Shown: positions 1 through 8,005, numbered from the stretch's first letter. The stretch is DNA of 44,099 bases from an uncultured Anaerolineales bacterium (GCA_937928015.1 CALFXA010000236.1:1-44099), one strand, 5' to 3'. Notes: a model not told the origin generated them from the sequence alone. Numbers and translations are program-made.

Positions 1-300
1 CACGGCAGTAATGAACAATGTGATGATGAGACAAGCCGCCAGCAGCACGCTGATGGTGGCAAAGGTGATGGCATTCCGCATCAGGTGCGCGCGGCGAGAG
101 AGAATGTGCAATTGCTTGTGAACCACCCCCTGATTGCGCTCGGGAATCTCGGGCAGTTCGCGCACCAGGCTGCGGCCGCGGTCGATGATACGGCCCAGGC
201 GGTTGGTCATGCTAAGGATCAACAAGCCGATGCCCGAGATGAGCACCACGGGACCGATAGCCACCTGCAGGGTGGGGATGAGTTGGGAAACGGAGATCAT
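1..300 (-). CDS. DUF2721 family membrane protein, partial (3' end off the contig)
   Basis: The - strand reads open from an ATG at 300 to the window edge, giving 100 residues and no stop. The N-terminus (MISVSQLIPTLQ) is followed by a hydrophobic segment (about residues 13-30), a basic stretch with NRLGRIIDRGR and RELPEIPERN, and a second hydrophobic segment near residues 80-100. This pattern (TM, then a short RLGRIIDR-type cytoplasmic helix, then TM) matches DUF2721 proteins, which are usually about 130-150 residues; function unknown. It is the last gene seen on this strand, 7 nt downstream of the next gene's stop codon, so the two are probably co-transcribed. Confidence 0.75.
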   Translation of the reverse strand, partial: MISVSQLIPTLQVAIGPVVLISGIGLLILSMTNRLGRIIDRGRSLVRELPEIPERNQGVVHKQLHILSRRAHLMRNAITFATISVLLAACLIITLFITAV

Positions 301-307
301 ATTAAAC

Positions 308-646
308 CTATTTCTTGTCCTTTCGAGAGTCTTGAAAACGGAACCAGGCGCGCGCCAGGCGAAAGATCAGCGGGCCGATCAGGAAGGCGACCAAGGCTAC
401 GATCAGCGCCAGTTCCTGCCAGCCGACGACGAAGACCGGTTCACAAGCCAGCGTGGAAAAGACTAACGCCGCCGCGCCAAGGCCCGGCCCCCATCGAGGT
501 CGCCGTTTTTCATCGAGACGTTTATCTGCCAAAAAACGGAGTTTTTGAGCGTTTTTCGACGTAAAGGCAGAAAGATGAAAGGATTCTTTCACAACTGTAA
601 ACGGCTCCGGTACCGCGGTTCCATTGGGGTTCTGGTAATATTCCAT
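308..646 (-). CDS. Small membrane protein, unknown function
   Basis: 112 residues from the ATG at 646; a GTG at 649 is an equally possible start. The N-terminal 50 residues are polar and basic, followed by two closely spaced hydrophobic segments (about residues 53-70 and 76-95) and a charged tail (FRFQDSRKDKK). I do not recognise the family. A TATAAT lies on this strand at 666-661, only 11-14 nt before the start, so the transcript would have a very short leader. It sits directly upstream of the DUF2721 gene (7 nt gap), which suggests a two-gene operon of membrane proteins. Confidence 0.6.
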   Translation of the reverse strand: MEYYQNPNGTAVPEPFTVVKESFHLSAFTSKNAQKLRFLADKRLDEKRRPRWGPGLGAAALVFSTLACEPVFVVGWQELALIVALVAFLIGPLIFRLARAWFRFQDSRKDKK

Positions 647-733
647 CACAATTGCTTTGCATTATAAGGCATTGCGTTTTCCATCCTGCAACAAAACCCC
701 TTCACCGACACTGAAATCCAAAATGCAAGAACG

Positions 734-795
734 CAAAGCCAGACTGGCAGGTCGTATCCTGCCAGTTTCCAGACAGGAAGTTCACCGTCTGGCAC
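734..795 (+). promoter_or_regulatory. Structured 5' leader of the SLH protein gene; possible riboswitch-like element
   Basis: The region before the ATG at 829 holds a perfect 9-bp hairpin (743-751 with 758-766, loop TCGTAT). Around it, GCCAGAC at 738-744 and CCAGAC at 769-774 can both pair with GTCTGGC at 787-793, giving two mutually exclusive folds. The 10-mer ACGCAAAGCC at 731-740 is also found in c-di-GMP-I (GEMM) aptamers such as Vc2, and GEMM often controls extracellular proteins. The upstream half of a GEMM aptamer (GGGCAAACC and a GAAA-capped P2) is not evident, so the assignment is weak. Confidence 0.3.
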
Positions 796-828
796 CAGGT
801 TCGAAGGAAGTTGCGAAGGAAAATCCAA

Positions 829-2799
829 ATGAAAAAATGGTTCACAAGTCTGGTCTCTCTGTTGGCGGTGGCCGCGTTGCTCCTCCCGCACGGGATCGCC
901 TACGCGCAGTCCGCAGCAGGGACGATCCCCGCCTTCCCGGGGGCGGAGGGCTTTGGGGCCTATTCACTTGGCGGTCGGGGCGGCAAGGTTTTCGAGATTA
1001 CCAACACAAACGATTCGGGCGCGGGCAGCCTGCGGGCCTGCGTGGACGCCAGCGGTCCACGCACCTGCATTTTCCGCACAGGCGGGACCATCGTGTTGAA
1101 CTCCGCGCTGACCATCACCAATCCGTACATCACCATCGCGGGGCAGACTGCCCCGGGCGGCGGCATCACGCTCAAGAAGTCGGCGGGCGGCGACGCCCTG
1201 CTGATCAAGACCCATGACGTGATCCTGCGCTACATCACCTCACGCCCGGGCGCAGGCGGTGAGAATCACGCCGCGCAAGCCGCCTCGAACGGCGTCCACC
1301 TGTACAACATCATCATCGACCACTGCTCCTTCAGTTGGGGCACCGATGAAGTATTGGAGACCTGGTACAAGGTCTACGACACCACCATCCAATGGTCCAT
1401 TGTTTCCGAAGGGCTGGATTGCAGCACCCATTCCAAGGGCTGCCATAGCAAGGGATTGATGGTGGGTGGCTATGCCGATAGCGAGAGCAAGAACGCGCTC
1501 GGCTCGGAAGATATCAGCGTGCACCACAATCTATTCGCGCACAACGGCGAGCGCAATCCGCTCATCCAGACCAGCGGTCTGGTGGACGTGGTCAATAATG
1601 TGGCCTACGACCCGTTCGGCACGTTCATGTACGTGTACATGAAATCGGCCTCGATCGTGCCGGTCAACTTCGTCGGCAATTACTATAAGTACGGCCCTGA
1701 AACCGAAAGCGGCAAGTATGAGATCAAGACCTACGATGACGGTGGCCTGGGCGCGAACCTGTACGTATCGGGCAACATCGGTCCGCACCGCACTACCGAC
1801 ATTCAGACGCAAAGCCTGGTGGTGGACTCAAGTTCGCGCAGCTTCCTGACAACCACTCGGCACGACGCCCCGCTGGTCACCACCACCTCAGCGGCGGACG
1901 CCTACGCCCAGGTCCTGGCGGCAGCGGGCAACAGCGCGGCCCTCGCCTGTGACGGGACGTGGTCCACGCGGCGGGACGGCATCGACACGCGCGTGGTCAA
2001 CGACGTGCGCAACGGCACAGGCAAGATCATCGACGACCCATCCCAGGTGGGCGGATGGGCCGCCATCGCGGCGGGCGCTCCCTGCGCCGACAGCGACCAC
2101 GACGGCATGCCCGACGTCTGGGAGGCCAAGTACGGCCTGAACCCGAGCAACGCCACCGACAACGTCACCGATGCCGACGGCGACGGCTACACCAACGTCG
2201 AGGAATACATGAACGGCACCGACCCCAAGAACGGGGTGGTCGCCACCCTCTTCTATGATGTCCCCACGGATTACTGGGCCCGCGAATGGATCGAGCGGCT
2301 ATACCAGTCGGGCATCACGGGCGGATGCGGGATCAATCCGCTGATGTATTGTCCCGAGACGCAGGTCACGCGCGCGCAGATGGCCGTCTTCCTCGAACGC
2401 GGCCTGCATGGTGCAAGTTACTCGCCGCCCACGAACGTGTCGATTACATTTAATGACACCGCAAGCCACTGGGCACGCTACTGGATCGAGGCCCTGGTCG
2501 CGGATGGAGTCTCAGCGGGCTGCGGCGATGGAAATTTCTGCCCTGACTTGGCGCTGACTCGCGATCAGATGGCAGTCTTCCTGCTGAAAGCGGAACACGG
2601 CTCCGACTATGCTCCTCCATCTGCCAGCGGCACTCAATTCGACGATGTCCCCGCCGACTACTGGGCTGCAGATTGGATCGAGCAACTGGCGGCTGAGGGT
2701 ATCACAGGCGGTTGTAGTTCCAGTTCGTATTGTCCGCATGCGTCGGTCACGCGCGCACAGATGGCAGTCTTCCTGGTCCGTACTTTCGCATTGCCGTAA
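829..2799 (+). CDS. Secreted pectate-lyase-like beta-helix protein with three SLH repeats
   Basis: 656 residues from ATG 829, chosen over the TTG at 811 because AAGGA (816-820) sits about 8 nt upstream and the protein then begins with a clean signal peptide (basic MKKW, hydrophobic core, AYA cleavage near residue 26). Residues about 34-410 resemble right-handed beta-helix pectate lyases (FPGAEGFGAYSLGGRGG start, NTNDSGAGSLR, IIDHCSFSWGTDE). Residues about 421-466 carry Asp/Asn-rich calcium-binding-like repeats (DSDHDGMPD, DADGDGY). Three SLH repeats follow (about 475-530, 541-595, 605-655), each with VTRAQMAVFL or similar and a cysteine pair (GGC...YCP type). Inferred role: cell-surface polysaccharide degradation, anchored to the S-layer or wall polymer. 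Substrate unproven. Confidence 0.85.
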   Translation: MKKWFTSLVSLLAVAALLLPHGIAYAQSAAGTIPAFPGAEGFGAYSLGGRGGKVFEITNTNDSGAGSLRACVDASGPRTCIFRTGGTIVLNSALTITNPYITIAGQTAPGGGITLKKSAGGDALLIKTHDVILRYITSRPGAGGENHAAQAASNGVHLYNIIIDHCSFSWGTDEVLETWYKVYDTTIQWSIVSEGLDCSTHSKGCHSKGLMVGGYADSESKNALGSEDISVHHNLFAHNGERNPLIQTSGLVDVVNNVAYDPFGTFMYVYMKSASIVPVNFVGNYYKYGPETESGKYEIKTYDDGGLGANLYVSGNIGPHRTTDIQTQSLVVDSSSRSFLTTTRHDAPLVTTTSAADAYAQVLAAAGNSAALACDGTWSTRRDGIDTRVVNDVRNGTGKIIDDPSQVGGWAAIAAGAPCADSDHDGMPDVWEAKYGLNPSNATDNVTDADGDGYTNVEEYMNGTDPKNGVVATLFYDVPTDYWAREWIERLYQSGITGGCGINPLMYCPETQVTRAQMAVFLERGLHGASYSPPTNVSITFNDTASHWARYWIEALVADGVSAGCGDGNFCPDLALTRDQMAVFLLKAEHGSDYAPPSASGTQFDDVPADYWAADWIEQLAAEGITGGCSSSSYCPHASVTRAQMAVFLVRTFALP

Positions 2800-2814
2800 C
2801 CATCCAAGAAACGC

Positions 2815-2841
2815 AAGAGGCCGCTTTCCGCGGCCTCTTTT
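2815..2841 (+). terminator. Rho-independent terminator after the SLH protein gene
   Basis: Perfect 10-bp stem AAGAGGCCGC (2815-2824) with GCGGCCTCTT (2830-2839), 5-nt loop, then a T run to 2841. It lies between the convergent ends of the SLH gene and ywbE and touches the ywbE stop codon. Confidence 0.9.
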
Positions 2842-3038
2842 CATTCCAACACAATCTCTTTCACCCGCCCCACCTGCCCATCCATCAAGCGGACCTTGAT
2901 GCCGTGCGGATGAGTCGGTGATTTAGTCAGGATATCCTTGACGATGCCCCTGGTCAACTTGCCCGTACGTTGATCCTGTTTGAGGACGATCAGCACAATC
3001 AGACCAGGTTTGATGTTGGCGCGAAGTTGTCCGTTCAT
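2841..3038 (-). CDS. ywbE: YwbE family protein (DUF2196)
   Basis: 65 residues, the usual full length. The sequence is almost the family consensus: NGQLRANIKPGL at the start, QDQRTGKLTRGIVKDILT in the middle, HPHGIKVRLMDGQVGRVKEI at the end. The molecular function of this widespread small protein is not established; the composition suggests a KOW/SH3-like beta-barrel. Its ATG overlaps the marC stop by 4 nt (ATGA), so it is translationally coupled as the last gene of a three-gene - strand operon. Confidence 0.93.
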   Translation of the reverse strand: MNGQLRANIKPGLIVLIVLKQDQRTGKLTRGIVKDILTKSPTHPHGIKVRLMDGQVGRVKEIVLE

Positions 3039-3649
3039 GGGATGATATTCCCCATGCGCAACGCGCCGAGAATCAATTCTACAGACAGGCTTGCCAGGAT
3101 CAACCCCATGACACGCACCAGCAATTCAGCGCCTTGTTGTCCCAACACATGCAGGATGCGGTCCGCCGCCCGCATCATCCAGTAAGTGACGAACAGGATC
3201 AGGACGGTGATCAACGCCGTGCCCGCCTGAACGGGGATCGGGTAAATATGATTATCGGTCAGCACGATGGCCGCGATGATCGCGCCCGGCGTAGCAATCG
3301 ACGGAACTGCCAGCGGATACACCGCCAGGTCATGGTCTCCGTCTCCGTGAGGGACCTCACCACTTGTCAATTTTCCAAACGTGAATTGCAACGCGAATAG
3401 AAAGAGGATAATCCCACCTGCCACCTGAAACGACACCAGGCTGACGCCAAGCGCCGCCAGAATCACCTGCCCGATGATAATGGAACCGAGCAAAATGGCA
3501 CCGGAATACAGGGTGGCTTTCAGGGCCGTGCGGTTACGTCGCTCACGGTCCATACCGCGTGTCACCGCAACGAAGATCAGCAAGGTGCTGATTGGGTCAA
3601 TGGTGGCCCATAATGTTAGAAAGTCGCGGACAAATTTTTCCTGGAGCAT
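3035..3649 (-). CDS. marC: MarC family integral membrane protein
   Basis: 204 residues, normal length for MarC/UPF0056. Six hydrophobic segments are visible, with the family landmarks TLWATIDPIS near the N-terminus (family form ...NPIG...), AGGIILFLFAL, and AVPSIATPGAIIAAIVL in the middle. Despite the name (multiple antibiotic resistance locus) the family has no demonstrated transport substrate. It begins one nucleotide after the end of the upstream aminotransferase gene and overlaps ywbE by 4 nt, so all three are one transcription unit. Confidence 0.9.
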   Translation of the reverse strand: MLQEKFVRDFLTLWATIDPISTLLIFVAVTRGMDRERRNRTALKATLYSGAILLGSIIIGQVILAALGVSLVSFQVAGGIILFLFALQFTFGKLTSGEVPHGDGDHDLAVYPLAVPSIATPGAIIAAIVLTDNHIYPIPVQAGTALITVLILFVTYWMMRAADRILHVLGQQGAELLVRVMGLILASLSVELILGALRMGNIIP

Positions 3650-5053
3650 TTACGACAACAACCCTCTCGCAAACATCAGAAACGACTGCACGTCATTGAA
3701 GTTGGTGACCATGCCCACCGAAATACGCACGGCGCCGCTGGCCTTTCCGTCGATGCAGACGCGGAAATCGTCAATGGAAAGACGCTGGCGGTGGGTGGGC
3801 TGAGTGAAACAGGCGGCCAGTTCCATCTGGGAAATCTCGAGCGCAATCTCGCCCGCGCCCGGGTTACAGAAGCAGCCTGTCCGCAGGGAGATATTGACCT
3901 TGTTGGCCTCCTGCTCAATGAAGCGGTGATCGATGGGTTGACCATCCTTGTTGAAGAAGTTGACCGTCACCGCCCCGCCGCGCTGTTCGACATTCGTCGG
4001 ACCGTAGACATGGACCAATGGCTCGCCCGTAGAGTGCTTCATCTGCGTCAGGTTGTCGAGCAGCCAGCCCGTCAACGTGCGGACGCGCTCCTTGATGACG
4101 TCGTAACCGATGGACTGGATATGGCGTAGGCCGATCTCCACGGCGGGGATGCCGAGGTAATCGAGCGTACCATCTTCAAAGGCGGGTGCGCCATCGGCCA
4201 GGTAGTACTTGTCCCCTTGCACCGACGCGACCGTAATGGTCCCACCCGCAAACCAGGGACGATGCAATTTGGCGAGCGCCTCCTTGCGGGCAATCAGCGC
4301 ACCGAGGCCAGTGGGGTAGCCGAACATCTTGTAAAACGAGATCGGCACGAAATCGGGGTGAACCTGCGAGAGGTTCAGTCTGCTGGTGGGGACGTAGGCC
4401 GCCGCATCCAACAGCACATCCCAGCCGTGGGCGTGGGCTTTCTCGATCCACTCGAGCGGATGCTGGACCGAGGAGAAGTTCGATTGAGCGGGAAAGGCAA
4501 AGAGGTTGTATCCGCTCGTCGAGGGACGGGCCAACTCAAGGTCCAGGGTGGCGGAATCGAGTCGCATGTCGGGCAGCATGACAGGAATGTAGGTCACATC
4601 CGCACCGCGCGCGTGAGCGAATTCCCGAATCCCATTGACCGAGTTATGATTGTCAAAGGTCAACAGGTAGCGCCCATTCGGGAAGGGATAGGACTCGCCC
4701 ACCAGTTTGAGCGCGCCGCTGGCATTGGAGGTAAAGATGGCCAGGTACTCGTTCGGGTCGGCATCGAAAAATTCAAGGATATACTCGCGCGCGCCTTCCA
4801 CCAACTTGGTGGCCGCCTGCGAGGTGGGATTGGTGGAATGCGGATTGCCAAAAGTGTTTTTGCGCAGCAGCTCATGATGCTGGCGAATCTGCGACTCGGC
4901 GTAGATGCCGCCGCCGGTGTAATCGAGATAGATGTGCTCGGCATCATCGAGGCGGGAATATTCCGCGCGGCGCAGGGTATCGATGGATTCGGTTTTGGCG
5001 AAGGTGGGATAGGCTTGCAGAAAAGCTTCGAACTCGGGGGAAGATTTGGACAT
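3650..5053 (-). CDS. Class V aminotransferase, molybdenum-cofactor-sulfurase-like (PLP enzyme)
   Basis: 467 residues. The PLP lysine is in SFYKMFGYPTGLG and the likely persulfide cysteine in RTGCFCNPGAGE, both closely like the N-terminal NifS-like domain of eukaryotic Moco sulfurase (MOCOS/ABA3). NPHSTNPTS and the LLDAAAYVPT segment fit the same domain. The C-terminal MOSC domain of MOCOS is absent, so this would be a stand-alone desulfurase half. Expected chemistry: removing sulfur from L-cysteine as an enzyme persulfide; the acceptor is unknown. The ATG at 5053 has GGAG about 7 nt upstream. First gene of an operon with marC and ywbE. A second, different class V enzyme lies at 40834-42093. 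Confidence 0.85.
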   Translation of the reverse strand: MSKSSPEFEAFLQAYPTFAKTESIDTLRRAEYSRLDDAEHIYLDYTGGGIYAESQIRQHHELLRKNTFGNPHSTNPTSQAATKLVEGAREYILEFFDADPNEYLAIFTSNASGALKLVGESYPFPNGRYLLTFDNHNSVNGIREFAHARGADVTYIPVMLPDMRLDSATLDLELARPSTSGYNLFAFPAQSNFSSVQHPLEWIEKAHAHGWDVLLDAAAYVPTSRLNLSQVHPDFVPISFYKMFGYPTGLGALIARKEALAKLHRPWFAGGTITVASVQGDKYYLADGAPAFEDGTLDYLGIPAVEIGLRHIQSIGYDVIKERVRTLTGWLLDNLTQMKHSTGEPLVHVYGPTNVEQRGGAVTVNFFNKDGQPIDHRFIEQEANKVNISLRTGCFCNPGAGEIALEISQMELAACFTQPTHRQRLSIDDFRVCIDGKASGAVRISVGMVTNFNDVQSFLMFARGLLS

Positions 5054-5109
5054 GGAAAGGCTCCTGCCGTGATTTAACCACAGACAGGGGGAAATGTCAG
5101 TGTCAAGTG

Positions 5110-5622
5110 TCAGCAGAAGTTACGTTGAAGGTATTCAAGCACGAAGATCTCCCTCTTCAACCAATCAGGCACGGACTCGGTCTCCAGCAGGGAACGGTTC
5201 GCGCGCAGAGCCTCGTCGATGGAAACCCAGCGCGGCTCGAAGCCCAGGTCCGCTTCGTAGTCGTCCAGGCGTTGGGGTCCAAAGTCATCGGCCACGTCAC
5301 ACAGAAAATAATGCGAGGTCATCTGAAAGGTATCGTATTCGTCTTCGACCGCGAAGTTATATTCGACGACACTCCCGACCTCATCACCGATGCGGACCAG
5401 AGTCGCGCCGCACTCTTCGAGTACCTCACGCCTCAACGCTTCGGCCTGACTCTCGCCCTTATCCACGCCCCCGCCTGGGAATTTGTAATCGCCCACCTTC
5501 GCCGAATAGATCATCAACAAGTCCCGCCCGCGCAGAATGACCGCCCGCACCGCCGTACGCTGGACGGTCTTACCGTGGATGTTTACGCCATCCGCGCGGA
5601 AGAGGGTGGTGAGGATGGTCAT
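5110..5622 (-). CDS. NUDIX hydrolase
   Basis: 170 residues. The NUDIX box is complete: GGVDKGE, then REVLEECG, matching GX5EX7REUXEEXGU, around residues 50-72. It should hydrolyse a nucleoside-diphosphate-linked compound in the cytoplasm with Mg2+; the substrate cannot be told from sequence. Its ATG (5622) lies one nucleotide after the stop of the upstream membrane-protein gene (TGATATG), so translation is probably coupled. The 3' end runs into short TGTCAG/TGTCAAG repeats (about 5094-5112). Confidence 0.9.
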   Translation of the reverse strand: MTILTTLFRADGVNIHGKTVQRTAVRAVILRGRDLLMIYSAKVGDYKFPGGGVDKGESQAEALRREVLEECGATLVRIGDEVGSVVEYNFAVEDEYDTFQMTSHYFLCDVADDFGPQRLDDYEADLGFEPRWVSIDEALRANRSLLETESVPDWLKREIFVLEYLQRNFC

Positions 5623-5623
5623 A

Positions 5624-6322
5624 TCAGGGACGTGGGAAGTTCTTTCCCAAATAACCGTCTATCAAACTACTCATGTCCAAAGGAGTTTTGAGCACAATTT
5701 CCTCCTGCGTGTTTTTTAGCCGAACTTTTAGTTTCACTTTATTCCATTTATCTGCCCACTCGGCATGTTCAATATTGGAAAACAAAATAACCTTGCCACG
5801 GTGAACAAATCCCTTTTCGCGATATTCGAATAAATAGTAAGAATAAAGTGCCAGACAAATGATGACGATCCACCAAAAAATATTTCGTCTAAAAGATTCA
5901 AAGACATAATCATGCGGAAGTAAAGCACCTTGCGTTGTAAATAAACAGTACGCAAACAAAAACCATATCGCTCCTTGCATCAGTTGCGCGATTTTCCTTT
6001 GTTCCTTATCGACAAAGTCGCCTGCCATTTTTCGTCTGCGATTGCTGGGAATAAAGGCAAATACATTGGTAAAGAAAAGACCTATAAACGTAGAAAGCAG
6101 ACCAATGTGAAATTGGATTCTTTCAGGCACATACTGATACAAAAACACCAGGCCAAACAATCCGATAATTGGAACGGCAATGAGCAATAACATGACGGAG
6201 AGCACAGCTACTACTATGAGTCCACTCCAAATGTTTTTTCCGCTAATGGAGAAATAAATAAAAAGTATCAGGAGAAGCAGACCTATTGTACTGAAACCGA
6301 TTGTCCAAAAGTTGATGTCCAT
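5624..6322 (-). CDS. AT-rich integral membrane protein, unknown function
   Basis: 232 residues from the ATG at 6322, chosen because AGAGGG lies about 7 nt upstream; a longer frame to 6406 has no such site and would run into a hairpin. Five hydrophobic segments are visible (about residues 4-22, 29-53, 60-82, 105-125, 138-158), followed by a soluble C-terminal tail of roughly 70 residues rich in Lys and Asp. The coding sequence is visibly AT-richer than its neighbours, suggesting acquisition from elsewhere. No family recognised. Its stop is 1 nt from the NUDIX start. Confidence 0.65.
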   Translation of the reverse strand: MDINFWTIGFSTIGLLLLILFIYFSISGKNIWSGLIVVAVLSVMLLLIAVPIIGLFGLVFLYQYVPERIQFHIGLLSTFIGLFFTNVFAFIPSNRRRKMAGDFVDKEQRKIAQLMQGAIWFLFAYCLFTTQGALLPHDYVFESFRRNIFWWIVIICLALYSYYLFEYREKGFVHRGKVILFSNIEHAEWADKWNKVKLKVRLKNTQEEIVLKTPLDMSSLIDGYLGKNFPRP

Positions 6323-6382
6323 AAGCGACCCTCTATTCAGGATACGTCGAGTTATACGACCAACCCAAGTAACCGTCAAGAA

Positions 6383-6414
6383 GAAGCCCCCTGCCATTCC
6401 TGGCAAGGGGCCTC
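6383..6414 (-). terminator. Hairpin, probable terminator after the VOC gene
   Basis: Near-perfect inverted repeat (6383-6396 with 6401-6414, two mismatches) around a 4-nt loop; on the - strand it is followed by CTTCTTCTT. A close relative of this hairpin lies at 7956-7988. Confidence 0.55.
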
Positions 6415-6475
6415 AAAATGTGAATATGTCTTTCAGAAACCTAGAGACAGAAAAAACATACTCCGTCAAACAGCA

Positions 6476-6985
6476 CTAGTCGCTGTCGTGCGCCTTCTGC
6501 AAGTCGGCTACGATGATCTTCTTCATCTTCAACATGGCATTGACCACGCGTTGCGACCTGGCCGCATCTGGCGTCCCGATCAACTCGCCCAGTTGTTTCG
6601 GGATGATCTGCCAAGACAATCCAAACTTGTCCTTGCACCAACCGCATTGTTCCGCCTCGGGGACAGCAGACAACCGCTCCCAAAAATAATCCACTTCCTT
6701 CTGGTCCTCACACTCGACATAGAACGAAATGGCTTCATTAAATTTGAAGAGCGGTCCGCCATCGAGCGCCATGAAACGCTGGCCTGCAAGTTCAAAAATG
6801 CCGGTGATGACCTTGCCCTCCAGCGCGCCTGCGCCGGGCGCCTCCATGCCTTTTTCGTAGCGGGTCATGCTGACGATCCTGGAGTCCAGTTTTTTATACG
6901 GTGCGCCGTTGAAGGTGTCCACGTAAAGATTCATCGCTTCTTCGGCCTGCACGTCGAACCATAAGCACGGGGTGATCTTGTTCAT
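6476..6985 (-). CDS. VOC family protein, PhnB/3-demethylubiquinone-methyltransferase-like
   Basis: 169 residues. It opens with MNKITPCLWFDVQAEEAMNLYVDTF and contains GQRFMALDGGPLFKFNEAISFYVEC and CGWCKDKFGLSWQIIPKQL, the standard pattern of PhnB-like vicinal oxygen chelate proteins, with the terminal LGELIGTPDAARSQRVVNAMLKMKKI. Such proteins have a paired beta-alpha-beta fold; most have unknown substrates. It is the third gene of the ArsR-SRPBCC-VOC cluster, 84 nt after the SRPBCC gene, with a good ribosome site (AAGGAGAATTT) upstream. Confidence 0.9.
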   Translation of the reverse strand: MNKITPCLWFDVQAEEAMNLYVDTFNGAPYKKLDSRIVSMTRYEKGMEAPGAGALEGKVITGIFELAGQRFMALDGGPLFKFNEAISFYVECEDQKEVDYFWERLSAVPEAEQCGWCKDKFGLSWQIIPKQLGELIGTPDAARSQRVVNAMLKMKKIIVADLQKAHDSD

Positions 6986-7069
6986 TTCTAAATTCTCCTT
7001 TTATAGTCGATGGTTTTCTATACAAGTATCAGGTCAAATCTTGACGATCCAGAATCGCCTTTTTCGTTT

Positions 7070-7549
7070 TTACATGGCACTCAAAACACCATCCAATCGT
7101 TCATATCCCTCACGGATGCCCATCTCCATCCCATTTTGGATCATCCCATCGCGATCCTCGACCGACTGGAAGATGGAATGGATCGTGGCTTTGGTCCGCT
7201 CACCGGGCAGGGACTCCAGCGTCATGCTGTCCAGCGAAACGTGACCGGGATAACCCTCATATTCGAAGGTCTGGATCATCCTCTCGATGGACATCTCATG
7301 AAACGAACCATGAAAACCGTAGAGGTTCCCATCCTTGTCTTTGTGAACGTATCGATACTTTCCACCGCTGACAGGCTCAAATGCTTCGAGAACCATCTCA
7401 TACCCATTTGGGCCCAACCACTGGACATAGAGTTTCGGGTCAACGTGAGCCTGATACACAAGTTCACGCGGCGCGTCGAACTCACGGATGATGAACAGGT
7501 CCTGCTTGTCGGGTTCGGCGATCACAACGGTCTTATTTTTGGATGGCAT
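7070..7549 (-). CDS. SRPBCC / AHSA1-like protein
   Basis: 159 residues. The start of the domain (LFIIREFDAPRELVYQAHVDPKLYVQWLGP) and the segments GGKYRYVHKD, YGFHGSFHEM and the long C-terminal helix (GMEMGIREGYERLDGVL) are typical of the Aha1/CalC START-like fold, a hydrophobic ligand pocket. Function in bacteria is mostly unknown. The ATG at 7549 follows the arsR stop after a single nucleotide, with the ribosome site GGAG inside the end of arsR. ArsR plus SRPBCC is a very common pairing; the regulator likely controls this gene. Confidence 0.92.
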   Translation of the reverse strand: MPSKNKTVVIAEPDKQDLFIIREFDAPRELVYQAHVDPKLYVQWLGPNGYEMVLEAFEPVSGGKYRYVHKDKDGNLYGFHGSFHEMSIERMIQTFEYEGYPGHVSLDSMTLESLPGERTKATIHSIFQSVEDRDGMIQNGMEMGIREGYERLDGVLSAM

Positions 7550-7550
7550 G

Positions 7551-7868
7551 TCATTTCTCCTTTTTCATTTGTTCCAGTAAATTGTCCAGGCGATTGAAGC
7601 GGGCTTCCCAAGTCTGACGATATTGCTCGATCCAATCAGTTACTTCGCCAAGCTTGTCGAGCCGCGCCTCCACATACCGCTCCCGCCCTTGCGGGATGAT
7701 AACCACCAATCCGCATTCCTTCAGGATACGGATATGTTTCGAAACAGCCGGGCGGCTAATGGCGAATTTCTCGGCGACCCTGTTCAGGGTCATCCGCTGA
7801 CCCGCCAGCAGGGACAAGATCGCACGACGGTTGGGGTCTGCGATGGCTTGAAATACGTCTCTTCTCAT
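7551..7868 (-). CDS. ArsR-type winged-helix transcriptional repressor
   Basis: 105 residues. N-terminus FQAIADPNRRAILSLLAGQRMTLNRVAEKFAISRPAVSKHIRILKECGLV is a textbook ArsR winged helix, with the recognition helix in SRPAVSKHI. The metal-binding ELCVC motif of arsenic sensors is absent, so this belongs to the SRPBCC-associated (autorepressor-like) group. First gene of the operon with the SRPBCC and VOC genes; it probably represses its own promoter through the palindrome at 7879-7898. Confidence 0.93.
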   Translation of the reverse strand: MRRDVFQAIADPNRRAILSLLAGQRMTLNRVAEKFAISRPAVSKHIRILKECGLVVIIPQGRERYVEARLDKLGEVTDWIEQYRQTWEARFNRLDNLLEQMKKEK

Positions 7869-7878
7869 AGCACCTTTT

Positions 7879-7898
7879 ATGTAATCAAACGGTTACAT
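7879..7898 (-). promoter_or_regulatory. Candidate ArsR operator
   Basis: Imperfect 20-bp palindrome, arms ATGTAA and TTACAT (7879-7884, 7893-7898), containing the AACGGTTA-type core. It lies between the -10 box (7910-7915) and the arsR start (7868), where a bound repressor would block transcription. Confidence 0.55.
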
Positions 7899-7909
7899 TT
7901 ATTGAATGG

Positions 7910-7938
7910 ATTTTAGAACATAATTTCTGATTTGTCAA
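7910..7938 (-). promoter_or_regulatory. Sigma70-type promoter of the arsR operon
   Basis: On the - strand: perfect -35 TTGACA (7938-7933), 17-nt spacer, -10 TAAAAT (7915-7910). The start codon is about 40 nt downstream. Confidence 0.8.
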
Positions 7939-7955
7939 GTAGGTATTTGGAAATA

Positions 7956-7988
7956 AAGAAGCCCCTGCCTGTATGGCAAGGGCCTCTT
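7956..7988 (-). terminator. Hairpin, probable terminator of the ABC exporter operon
   Basis: 14-bp inverted repeat (7956-7969 with 7975-7988, two mismatches), 5-nt loop, followed on the - strand by TTTATTT. It lies 17 nt past the stop of the 624-residue ABC subunit. Sequence is nearly the same as the hairpin at 6383-6414. Confidence 0.65.
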
Positions 7989-8005
7989 GTATCTTTATCT
8001 TTCTT

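Noticed and set aside
1902..2168. Antisense ORFs within the pectate-lyase-like gene
   Set aside because: No ribosome site, no motif, and they run through the calcium-binding repeats of the real gene.
4217..5077. 286-residue + strand frame opposite the class V aminotransferase
   Set aside because: Shadow frame with no recognisable domain.
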